Shown in pieces: positions 22,241 through 33,600 of a DNA stretch of 64,000 nt; position 1 is the stretch's first letter, and each line of letters begins with the position of its first letter. Position numbers and translations under genes: made by a program. The notes beneath the pieces are model-generated. The model made no database searches. It was not told the origin of the DNA and saw only the letters and a list, made by a program, of their open reading frames with translations. Source of the DNA: Hymenolepis diminuta (Eukaryota > Platyhelminthes > Cestoda > Cyclophyllidea > Hymenolepididae); NCBI GenBank assembly GCA_900708905.1, contig CAADRB010000025.1, forward strand, positions 589,146 to 653,145, read 5' to 3'.

Positions 22241-24607
22241 TCATCCATTTGAATTTGGCGCTTTATTTGATACTAATATTCGATTGTTTTTCACTGGTCT
22301 TCCAAGAGCAATTTGCATCGCACACTGGCCAAATTCTAGGGCCTTTAGAGTTCGCTCAAGATTTTTTTCCTCCGGGGAGGCAGTAATGATTAGCATGCAT
22401 TTAGCCTGCCCCACAAGATAGGGTTTGAGCATGTGGGTTAGTATTGAATCTCGGAAAGGAACAGCCAATCCAGTTTGAGTGGACCTTTTTCGCAAGGCGT
22501 CAAATACTCGATTTAGTGAAGTCAACGATTTGTTGATAAAACTAGCTTCCGAGTGCTGTTTTTCGTCAAATGCGATTTCTTCTGTGGAATCAGAGCTGGC
22601 TAGATCACAAAGCATGAGTGAGGAAGCTTTCTTCTGATTATCGGTCCTGTTAATCGAATTCAAACATATTTGAATGATTATATGAGATCTAGATGACTGG
22701 CTGTTTGACCTACGTTGACCATATCCTTGCTTAATCCAATTAATTGTGTCTTCTTTAGAAGTTGTAATTCTTTCCACTGCGTTGACAAATTTAACATTAG
22801 ATCCATTTCCACTTAGTTTGACTTGTGTAATCTGAGTTGCTAGAAGATCATATATAATCCCAATATACAGCTCAAACATTGTAATGCTGACCTCTGTTTT
22901 CCAAATATCTTTGAGCTGATCACAAAGTCCAAAAATGTCAGTCACAACTCTCTGGCTAATTCCAGGACATTCCTGTGTCCCCAGAATTGAGTATGTCTTT
23001 CCGCTTAATGCTGGTCCATATGTCAGAATACAGACATTATACCCGTCTACAAAAGATCTTACTAATGGTCGAATTTCCTCAAATACATCTTCCTGACTGG
23101 ATGCATTCTGAAAAACTCGATTAAAGGCAAAGAACTGATCCTTAGCAGTAGAAGCTTGCAATTTATTCAAACCGACTTGATTTTGACAGATAATAGTGGA
23201 GGGAACAGACTTTCCACGGACAAGTATCTTATCCATTGCGCAGAACTCGAATGGATATTTGGTCTCCTTATTATCATCTTGCTCCGGTGGTCTGAAGCGA
23301 CAAATAACTCGAAAATTTCCATTAACTTCTTGTAACTGATTATGGAGCTCTTTCCTAGCTTCTGCCTCAGAGATATACAACATATTAAGTCGCTGATGAT
23401 CAATTTGTAGATTTTCATAATTAATTCGTAATTGATCATATTCCACGACCCTTTTCGTAATTTTGTATCTCTCTTTTTCAATCTGATTTAACTGGTTTCT
23501 CAGGAAAGCATTCTCGGCTGAAATTCTATCAGATCTCACTTGTTGATTAGCTAATTCTAGCCGCGTTCTATCCAGCTCCATCTTCAATTGACTATTCTGA
23601 AGATTTCTAGATTCTTGCTCCTTGATAGCCTCAGAAACCGCTTCATCCAGCTGTTTATTAGAGGCTTTCAACATTTCATTTTCACAAACTATTCTTTGAA
23701 CTTCCACCGATATGTTCTCTATGGCTAATCCCTTATCATCTTCACTATCAAGTTTCTTTTGAAGTTTGCGGTTCAGCTCCTTTAGAATTTTTATCTGCGA
23801 CTCCAGAGTTTCTTGCTCCGTTTGAAATAACTGACATTTATTATTCAAGTCAAAATTTTCCCCAATACAGTCGTTTGAATAACTTTTCAAACACTCGTAT
23901 TTCACTAAAAGACTATTGTAGTCTTGAGATAAAATATCGATTTGTTTTCGAAGTTCCTTCCTCTGATGAAGTAACAATTTTATTATTTTACCCTTCTCTG
24001 AGCCAAAGTCCACTGATTTAAGATAATTATGAAGGTTATTCTCGTCAATATTATGCTCCGTTTCCATTAATCGAATTTTACCAACTCGATCATTTGAGTT
24101 GACCATATTATAATCACCTGTAGGTTCCGGAAGAATTGAATTTTTATCCATAATTTCATCTTGGATCAAGTCAATATCATTGACTCCTTTTACAGTAATG
24201 TTACCTTCAGAAATCGAGGGACTAAGAGCAAAATCAACGTGTTTCCGAGGATGAAAATAGTCTTGTTTCCTCGAGGAATTAGGATAATCTAATGATTTCG
24301 GTTTCGGTTTAGGCAATAAAGAGACATCTGTTAGAATTGGAGAAGGGGAACGGGGACTAATATACTCTAACTGAGCTGTTGAATGAGATAAAATTGATTT
24401 TCTGGGCTTGGGTAATGGTTTTCGATGCGTTTGAAAATTTTCATGGCGCTTTTCAGACAATGACCGATATCGCATTTGTGGCTGCATTGTAAGCGAATTT
24501 GGCTCAGAATAATCATAATAACCCTCCGCATTTTGTGCAAGTACCCCTGATTTCGACACGTGAAACTTTTGCGTCGGATCATCACCCTGGGCTTTTATAG
24601 GTGGCAT
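22241..24607 (-). CDS. Kinesin-14 (C-terminal motor) with altered switch II, intronless
   Basis: One uninterrupted frame of 788 residues. Residues 1-200 are polar with Pro/Lys runs (KPLPKPRK at 62-69, LPKPKPKSL at 97-105). About 200-425 is coiled coil. The motor occupies about 430-770 at the C-terminus and is preceded by a kinesin-14 neck (LHNQLQEVNGNFRVICRFRP), the mark of minus-end-directed motors such as KIFC1/Ncd and KIFC3. The P-loop is GPALSGKT (531-538), switch I is intact as NSQSSRSH (635-642), but switch II is DLASSD (668-673) instead of DLAGSE, so the invariant Gly is Ser and the salt-bridge Glu is Asp. INKSLTSLN is present. These changes would be expected to affect nucleotide-driven movement, though the P-loop Lys and switch I Arg remain. 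The lack of introns contrasts with its neighbours and suggests a retrogene origin. I cannot assign it to one KIFC orthologue. Confidence 0.92.
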   Translation of the reverse strand: MPPIKAQGDDPTQKFHVSKSGVLAQNAEGYYDYSEPNSLTMQPQMRYRSLSEKRHENFQTHRKPLPKPRKSILSHSTAQLEYISPRSPSPILTDVSLLPKPKPKSLDYPNSSRKQDYFHPRKHVDFALSPSISEGNITVKGVNDIDLIQDEIMDKNSILPEPTGDYNMVNSNDRVGKIRLMETEHNIDENNLHNYLKSVDFGSEKGKIIKLLLHQRKELRKQIDILSQDYNSLLVKYECLKSYSNDCIGENFDLNNKCQLFQTEQETLESQIKILKELNRKLQKKLDSEDDKGLAIENISVEVQRIVCENEMLKASNKQLDEAVSEAIKEQESRNLQNSQLKMELDRTRLELANQQVRSDRISAENAFLRNQLNQIEKERYKITKRVVEYDQLRINYENLQIDHQRLNMLYISEAEARKELHNQLQEVNGNFRVICRFRPPEQDDNKETKYPFEFCAMDKILVRGKSVPSTIICQNQVGLNKLQASTAKDQFFAFNRVFQNASSQEDVFEEIRPLVRSFVDGYNVCILTYGPALSGKTYSILGTQECPGISQRVVTDIFGLCDQLKDIWKTEVSITMFELYIGIIYDLLATQITQVKLSGNGSNVKFVNAVERITTSKEDTINWIKQGYGQRRSNSQSSRSHIIIQICLNSINRTDNQKKASSLMLCDLASSDSTEEIAFDEKQHSEASFINKSLTSLNRVFDALRKRSTQTGLAVPFRDSILTHMLKPYLVGQAKCMLIITASPEEKNLERTLKALEFGQCAMQIALGRPVKNNRILVSNKAPNSNG

Positions 24608-27600
24608 TGTTTGTCAGATACCGTTCTGTTAAATCGTTTATTTGCATCCAATTTTGCCTTTTATTCGTAGTAAATTCGATTGAATGTTACGTTTCGTTTG
24701 ATATAACTTAAACAATGCGGTAAAATTAAATTTATAATTTTATCGATTTTTCCGCGTTCAGTTTATGCATGCTGTTATATCGATTGTTTAGCTGGAAGAA
24801 TTTGGCGGAAAAGATTTGAAAAGCGCATTTGTTTTACTGAATTCTAAAGTCTTAAAAATAATATCACTTTTTTTCAAAATGTTTTGCAAATAGTGTTGAT
24901 AATATGGCCAAAATTTTGTTTGCCCAGTAATTTCAAGCGACCAAAATCAGTAAAATCGGTTCACGTAATAAAATTTGTTTTCCGTTTCTGGAATTAGATG
25001 GTCAGTCTATTTTAGCTTCATTGTTTACTGTTAGAAATCTATTTCAATTAGGTGATTTATGAGGTGTAAGTTTTCGCTTTCTTACTGGGGGGCTTAAAAC
25101 TTTGGTTCAATAAATTGAATTTACGCTTTTACATATTATAAAGTTTATTTAGTGCATAAGCAGATCTTTACAAGATCTAGGTCAACAAATTTTGTCACAT
25201 CTTGATTGGTCAAACATTTTTAATAGAAATCTGATTTGATATCGGAAGTTTATAGGTAACTTGAGATACCGGCAATAGTAGTTGCTGTTTCTCATTGTCG
25301 CTTTGTTGTTCATGAATTGACCCCAACGTCATTGGCGGAAATTGAAGAAGAAACTAAGACCACAAAAAAATTCCACTTTGTTTTTTCTATACACTTTGGT
25401 ATTGACACTGTAGAGATTTCACACCAATTTACAGACAGGCTGCTAGAGAGCTACCAGGACTTCACTTTGCGATGCATTCGATGCCTACTGATATGTAATG
25501 AAGTTGCATTGCTATGAAGTCCACCGACTTCCAGCAATGAAAATTCTGATCAAAGGCCCTTACTCTCAATGCCGTGGCAACCGAACTGTTGATGATACGG
25601 AAAGCTTCGCGAATGAGAATAAGATATTGACGTGTTACGCCTTGCATCTCTTTCGTAGATTTTAAACGCTCTTTCCCTTGGTAATTTTAGCTTTCTTTCC
25701 CCTCTAACTTGTATTAACTGACTAAATTAAATGGCTCTATTTTAATTATTGACTTTGAAAATGAAATTTTTCTTATTCATGTCTACAATATTTTTGTATA
25801 TTTTGCAGGACGAAATTTGAGAAACAATATGTCAGAATTTAACTCCCCGAGTTCAAACGAATATCAAAATATCGTCGAGTCTGAAAGGAATTTGATTTGT
25901 TTTCTCCTTCACAATTTTGTTTTGACATTTTCTAGCAAAGAAGTGATTTTATTGTTATTTTATTTTAGGATTTGATTGGATGATTTTATTTAACAGGTCG
26001 CTTCTGGTCATTCGGGGTTTTCTAATTATTAATACTATTTTAAATCCCACTTTGATCAAGTGAAAAATATAACTGAGAAACAGCGCAGAGTAGAATTAAA
26101 TCTCAAAATTTTTAAGGTTTCGAGGTTCTTTGACGCTTTTAAATAGTCAATCTATTATCTAAAAGCTAATATCTCACCAAAACAATGCCTTTTTTGCTAT
26201 TTTAATTTGAGCAAAGCGTCTAGATGTGGGAAATAGCAATTATTCAACGGTTTTAAAGAAGAAACAGGAGATAAAGTCAAGGTGAGAACAACCTCCACTT
26301 TGTTAGATTCTAGAATCGATAGGTTGTTTGACTTAACTTCATAGTTGCTGGAGGAAATAATGATTACTTTCCCCGCTCTCAGTATTTCTTCTATAAATGA
26401 ATATGTAATTTCCTTCTTAATTCCCCCAATTATGAAAAACACTAGATAATTATACTTATTTGTTTAAGCCGATGCTGATTGAGAGTGAGTTTCGTTAATA
26501 CACTCGTGTTTACCATGATGTGTCTCGTGTTTTGCTGAGGGCAATTGGCTTCTCTGTTAAGTTGCTATATTACCGAGTTTTCTGGATTGGTTTGCTCTGC
26601 AAGATTGCTACTGGGACTTCTAGTTTGCTACATTATAACAATAGTATTGAAAGGTTACCCTTTATTCGTTTTTCCAAAAGTAATTTTTGAACCCCACTTA
26701 CATTGAAACATTATTACTCAAACATCAAAGCAGACTGATCGACCACAGAGTCCAATAAAGTTTATACTGACTCAAATACATCAGTATGTGGATTTATGTG
26801 GGATAAGATTGAGTCATTCTTTGTGGCTCTGCGCCTAAAAACTTATTCTCTTCAATTGTTCCGTCTGTTATGTCAATATGTGCATATCAATTCTCCTTCT
26901 CCTCGAACTTTTCCATTTCCTCTAAAAGTACACCCTCACTTATATACTTATACCGGCACGCTTTCCGCTTATCTACTGGTATGATTTCCTCTCTCCTCGA
27001 TTTTCCCAGTCTCTTCCCTCTCATCTCTCTCCTTCACTCTCAAGTGTTTTAACTGCAGCTGTACAGCGGACTTTGTTCTGCAATCAACTATATGTACTCT
27101 ATTTTTGGAGTGTGGTTTGCTATTATTAGCCATCAGCCATAGTCGTAGATCCAACAGTACCATGCCCTAATGTTTCAAAGTTTGATTTTCAGAGTTCGAT
27201 CCCCTTCCTCTTAAATGAATTTATGTTCGCGATACTATCAGTTTTCTAACCTATTGGCTGATACATCGGTTTTCTTGTTGCCAATAACGCCTGGTTGCTA
27301 TTAGTGGACCTCACTCACTACCAATAAAGACCTCTAAACAAAGTCTTTAAAGATTTCTAGAGATCCGTTACAATATTGCACTTCTAGTTTGAACTTCATT
27401 ATGTTTCCATTCCTAAGTGATTTAACCAACAATCCTCTACCATTTGAATTTCCTCTTCAAACTATTTTGTAAATATTATTGCTACTGAATACTATTCAGT
27501 ACACATATATTATTTAATTCGTTTATTAGTGAGACATAATGTAAAAATGGCCTTAAATGTCTTCTTATTATCAAGTCAAACGTCCTTCCAAATGATCAGC

Positions 27601-29200
27601 CGAGGGAAGGAGAGCGAGTAAGGGAGCTTTCCGGTGCTCCTATAGAGACCCGATACAATCAAATACATCAATTTCTTTTTTATTAGATAGTTATTTATTT
27701 TGAGGAAATGCTACAAGTCAAATTTTCCTAAAGGCCACGAGACAAACTTTGTTTCTATCTCTCACAGTTATTTATAAAGTAAAAAATATAAGATGATACT
27801 CTGCACAATGTTGCACTTTACTTATTCGTTAAATTAAGCGCAATCTGACACAAACCTGATCGCACTTGCTGACACTGCCGTTTTTAAGTAAGAATTAAAT
27901 GGAAAAGAGTGAAAAGAACTTAAGCATAAAAAATAAACGTCTCCTGTGGGATTTGCATTTGAGAAATATCCGATGTCTTCTGAAGAGCACTTTGCCGTGA
28001 TTACATGAAATGTTACATCACGTGATTCGCCAGTGAGTTGAATTCATTTTAACTGGCTACAAATCTGACTTGAATATTCAACAGTATTTCTAAAGAATGT
28101 GCTGAAAAAGTAAACTGAGTTGAGCTGATCTGTATTAGTTACAAATCTTAGCTTAAACTAACTGACGCCTCCCCAGCTATATGGATCGGTTCAGCACCAC
28201 CACTTGTTCGATGCCGAGTGTTTCCTTTTTTGTAAGTAGATGAATTTTAACCCGTCATTAACAATATGCGATAATAAAAATTCAAAAGAATCGAGATATT
28301 TACTCGATAAATCGCAATTTAGTCTTCAGAGCTACACTCCAACATAACTAAACTCAAATGTGTCAAGACTTTGGAGATCATTAGAATCGATGTGTCAATC
28401 GTAAATTGGAAAAGTTCGTAATTTTTTAATTTAAACTGAAAATTTTTGATCCTCTTTTATCAGTCATAATCACTTAGATCCAAATCAGATAGATTTATTT
28501 GTTCTGATTCGTTAACAAGCATAGCAGCCAAGACATTTAAACTCTCCTTCGGAATTCTGAATCCCACAGGAGACATTCTGTCCGAGCAATAAACCCAATA
28601 AACCACTCAGTAAAACTTAACACGTCCCTGTTATGATTTAATATACAAAATTTTCACACATTTCGTACACTTAAATCGATTAAATAAATTAAACTTTCTG
28701 TCCTTTCATGCAGTTGCGCTTTTGTTTCCAATCTCGATACTAAAGGGGAAATTTTTGGATCAAGTTGGTTATCCAATACTTAGGCTTACAAGCAATTTTA
28801 AATGTACTGAAAGCGAAGATGGCAGAAACCAACTGTGCAATAAATATTTTATTGTTATTAATTAACTCCAGGGTTTAAGGTGTTTGCAAAGAGTTGTATT
28901 TAATATGAGAGCCATGAGATTGTGAACAAACTCACATTCCAAAAAAATTATATACTATTAGTTCTGCACAATATACGATAAAAAAGTAAGGGGATTTTAA
29001 CTCTAGAGATGCAAACGAAATAGCTCAAAACTGCATCTCACATCTTATTAAAGTTAGACAAAAATTGCGATTTTCTGAAATCGATCAAATTGCAAGATCT
29101 CAATCGGGAGACTCTTCTCGAAATCATTACCATAATCTCCCAAACTATTTTATGAAGGCGCTTTCCAACACTCATTGGGTAAGAAGCTAGAATCTTGAAG
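24608..29200. other. Gene-poor stretch
   Basis: No gene recognised. A short frame at 25829 starts MSEFNSPSSNEYQNIVESE after a ttttgcag acceptor and could be a 5' exon of something on the plus strand, but no donor partner was found. Around 25430-25660 there are weak resemblances to histone sequence that do not hold over length. The rest is AT-rich. Confidence 0.45.
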
Positions 29201-29204
29201 CCGC

Positions 29205-29760
29205 ACTGTTAAGAAACTTGAATTCTACAATCTACTTGTTGACCAGAATTAACCAGCACGGTCGGTGCTGGACCCTTGGACCCGTGGCCTCTGACTTCCT
29301 GAAGAAGAAAGTTAATATGTGTTTAGGTTTAACTTATATTTCAATTAGATCGGTATGATTACCCTAAGGGGCCAATGACCTTGTGGCATTCGCGTGCAGA
29401 GGTCTCCAGGCAATCAGCAGTCACTATCCCTACACCTTAGCGTTGTTTGTATATAAGAACCAAGCTCGTGGACAACATCTCATAAGGAGCTCTGTTGCTT
29501 AAAATTTCTTACTAGTTCATCTCATGCGGAGCTCTGTTCACACATATAAAATAAAATTCTTGCTATCTCATCGATATGGATCAATAAACCCTCTCTAATC
29601 AACACCTTTCTCGTTCTCGTTACTTCGGGAGCAGCCTAACTAATTTCGGGAGCAAAACTATAATAGAGGACTTTGCTAGACGCTATCAGGACTGCTTAGG
29701 AGGATTACCTAGATATAGCAAAAGGGCTTATTGGTGTAGCATCCGCTACAACCTAAATAA
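29205..29760 (+). mobile_element. TRIM-like LTR repeat, family A copy 3 (longest)
   Basis: This is the most complete copy. It has gcgtgcagaggtctccaggc, caatcagcagtcact and tagcgttg, then a TATA-like tatataagaacc near 29452, an AATAAA in gatcaataaaccctctc near 29583, and the closing ttacttcggg...gggcttatt...ccgctacaa section. The TATA box followed by a poly(A) signal is the layout of an LTR with its own transcription start and end. About 29205-29300 carries ttggacccgtggcctctgactt, which also occurs near 41190. No coding sequence is present, so it would have to be mobilised in trans. Confidence 0.65.
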
Positions 29761-30692
29761 TTTAATGTCATCACATATTCCGTAATTAAAATCAATTACC
29801 TACGCAATAGAAGTCCTTCCTCAAACTCTAATTTCTATAAGAACTAGATCTACAAATCATTACTACAATGTGCATGAAAAAGATTATATCCACTTTAATT
29901 TTAACAGATTATGGACCCAGAACCAAATTACCTTTATTTAGTAAAAAATTCACCTACGAATATACTATTTGTATTTAAAACAGGAAAATTCAAGCTAGAA
30001 AAAAATTAATGTCAGCCATAATATGAAAGAATGGAACAGTAAATCAGAAATTCTGGATATCAATGACGCGCCGACGCCCATTAAAATTGACTCGAAAGTA
30101 ATTATAATTGCATATATGGCTCCTTAAATAGTTGGGGTAGCAGTTTAAAATAATAGTTAATGACTTACAAAATTAAGCTTATCCAGAAAAAATATTTTAA
30201 GTGGTAGGATTTCTTTTGCTAGACTTGAACAAGCGGTATTACTTTTAATATTCCACAATATGCAGCGAGCCATTCAATAAATTTATTCAAGGTCGGATTG
30301 TCTCTCGTATCGTCCCTTCATTTGTAACATGATGGATAGTGTGCCGGGTTAGTAAAAAATATATCCCATTTATGTCGTAACATATTCAATTTCAATACAA
30401 ATGTGTTATTTTATGGGGTAGTCACCTGTTGGTTCATCAGTTATGTTCGGTTGTATATTCAAATAATGGTAAACTAATGCCTAAACTTGAATTGTTTACT
30501 TTTTAATTATAAATTTTTAAATTTGATCTTTTCCATCGAAATAAAACTTAAAGTTCCTTTAATTTAGGTCAAACACCTGAACACAGTCCAACCATTCCAA
30601 AGTCGAAAGACGATTAGATTCATTTTCGAAATATATCGCTTGTTTGCTTTTCTCAACTTTTTTTTCTTTTAGTAAACGGAACACAGCAAAAT
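29761..30692. other. Upstream region of the RabGAP1 gene
   Basis: AT-rich, with no recognised exon. A polypyrimidine tract ending cttttag at 30672 precedes the first recognised RabGAP1 exon, so a further upstream exon, or trans-splicing at this site, is possible. Confidence 0.4.
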
Positions 30693-33600
30693 ATGGCCGA
30701 TCCTGCATACAAGCAAATTGTCTGTGAGAACCTCATCCCTCTAGGTTCTCTAGAAGTTATTTCATCTGGTGATTTTGTGGAAGTTCAAAATACACTTCTA
30801 CAAATGGTCAATGAGCATGACACAAATATATTTGAGGGATCCGTTTCTCCTAAACCTCTTGTTTGCATTTCATTCTTTACTGTCGACAAATCTACTACAT
30901 TTAGGTATGTTTTGTGGGTTAATTTTGTTTACATCAGCCTTATTTTCCCTAGTTTATTGTCCGTATTCTATTTAGCATTATCAATCAGAATACGGGGGAG
31001 GTTATTGAAACCTTTGACGCTTCCAAAATCTTCTATCGAGAAAGCAAATGTGTTAAGGACAATCGTGGGTTTATCGTTTTTACTTATCCTCAGGCTAGTC
31101 CGGATTCGAGCCCTTCACATCCTAAACAATTACAATATCTTTGTTACGTTTATCAGTGTTCTTCCCTGTTCGAAGTAAGTCCTACATATTATCATCTTGT
31201 TTTGGTGCTCTTTAATCGATATTACATGTTTGATTTCAATATCCACTTATCTTTTTTTAGTTGAATATCTGACATATTTGTTTGCATTTGCTTTGTTTCA
31301 GTGTTAATTTCGCTATTTAAATGTATTTTCTTTCACACGACGTACTACGATTATCAGCTATTTCTCGTATTGGAGTTTGTTTAAAACACTTTCTTTGTCA
31401 TTCCACTAACACTTTGTCTAAAATGGACATTTTCGCTCGTAGGATTCTCCGAAATTTTATTGACTAAATTCCTTTTTTTCTTGACTTCATGTTGGTCGAT
31501 TTGTTTAAGATAGGCTCTAGTTTAGGAAATACAAACGAAGATCAGTGAAAATCTTCTAAATTTTTGTATTTCCGGACTTTTTATATCCCAGTACCACTGG
31601 TAAGGTTATTAAATACTTTTTAGAGGAAACGAAGATCGGATAGCTGTCCTGAGCCTTGTTAGTCGAAATTGTGACTATCAGAGCAAAATTGAATACAGCG
31701 TTAGATAACATGTGAATATCGATAAAATGTTTAATGACCAAGGAATAAATCAAACGTAAAACGAAGTGAGGAGGGTAAAAACTGGGTTCATTCGACAGTC
31801 GATTTGAGTTGACATCTAAGTACTGGTAGAAAATTAGCTTAGAATGTGCAGTTCTTATGTCCAGTTATTCTAAAGAGCGTTGTTTCATGAAATTTGTTAG
31901 CAGGATTTTCTGGCTTCTCAAAGAGCTCTGTTAAAATTTCACCGTTAAAGAATTAAGTAGATTCTTAAAAGGCATAATCTACTGTGTTGAAACCTGACAG
32001 CTGATTTTTCAAAAGAATCATTTGAGCCTACTCTGTTTGTACCAAAGTCTAATCTTAAAAAAATTAATATTTCGCCTTGTTTTGTACCGATTTTTTGGTA
32101 GTTTACGGTGTTTATTTTAGAGTTGACACATAATGTCGAATATAGTTGCACTTAAGAATAATTAATTATTTTGATTGACACGTGGCAACCACCATTAACC
32201 AATCGAGATCTCTGTATACAACCATTTAAATGCCTACATTGGTCCGAAAACCTTAGCGTTTTCTTTTATAGCTTTTTTTCCAGTTGGTTGCATGTCTTTT
32301 TAAATAGTAAATGCCAAGCCAGAGATTTGTAACCTCATCGGTGCTGAATGCTGGTCTTGTGTTCGCTTTGTCTCGTCCTATTTCTTAGGTCATTTCGGAA
32401 GATGTTTTCCTTGAATGCCGGTGGTAGGTTGATTCCCTCGTAAGTTTTTTAAATAGAAGTGTATTATTTGTGTTTTGAGTTTGTTATTTTCATTTTAATT
32501 TGAGGTATTAGAAAACTATTGAGTTTACATGATAGTTGTTTTCCAGGATTGTTTCCCTGGCGACATGCATTGTTAAAATATGAAGACCAGTCTAAATCAT
32601 GCCTCTACAAAATTTGAAATCTACCGAATGAATTGAATCTGAACGTTTTTATGGATTAAACTAAATAATTTCGCAGATTTTTGTCTAATATGTCCTCTTC
32701 TTATCCTCTAAATGGGCTGAGGTAGTTGTGTGGTTCGTTTTCAGATGTGTTTACGTTATATTATATGAACATTCATTTTTCTCGAACACAATGCTATTCA
32801 AAAAAATATATGAGTAACCTATTTTTTGAACTAGTAACCTATATTTTGGGCTTTTGTTTTGATGATGAAGTGATCATTTAGACAATTGTTTCTGTGTTTT
32901 GGTTCAACCCCTGATTAAGTTCGTTCCGTTTAGCGTTTCATAAGGTGAGACATGGGTGTTAAGGATTCTAGCTTAAGTAATTCCGAGACACTTCCAGCTC
33001 GTGTAGAGGAGAGGCATCCTGAATCTTTTATGATATGAAATTCCCATTCTACCATGAATTTTAATCAGTATGCCGTTCACTGAATTAATATCAAACCTGT
33101 GACAGACGTACATTTTGACTCCTATTTCGCTAGTGCTTTTTATGTCTAAGTTGTTTAATTTGTTAAATCTCTTTCATCTGGCGTTCGATAAAGTTAGAAT
33201 GAGCTCTCAGGCGCTCCAGCTTTAATAATTTCAGATTGGTTGCAAGAAATGGCTTTTCAGCATCTATACTAAGTGAAAAGTAGCCTATTGAAACCCCCTA
33301 TAATGGGAAAATCCCCTTTTAAAATTTATATGAATAGTGGATCCTATCATTCATCCGTATCTTATTACAGCCAAGTGCGGTTAGATGAGACTAGCAACGA
33401 TTTTTAACATGGTGGACCTCATTAAGTGAAGTAATAGCCGACTGGCCGTAAGATTTCTAGTTACTTGTCTATATTTACTTAATCTTCTTAAGTACTCAAT
33501 TTCTCTGCAAACACGTACACTCTTGATCAAAGTTCATGTTCTAACTCCTCTTTATTTGAGATTTATTCGAGTACGTTTTTTGTCCAATGTTCAGCCTATT

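Noticed and set aside
25430..25660. Weak resemblance to histone H3 (plus, GAAGTCCACCGA) and to histone H4 (minus, reading MQGVTR)
   Set aside because: The matches are short, the flanking residues do not follow either histone, and the two would overlap head-on. Treated as chance.
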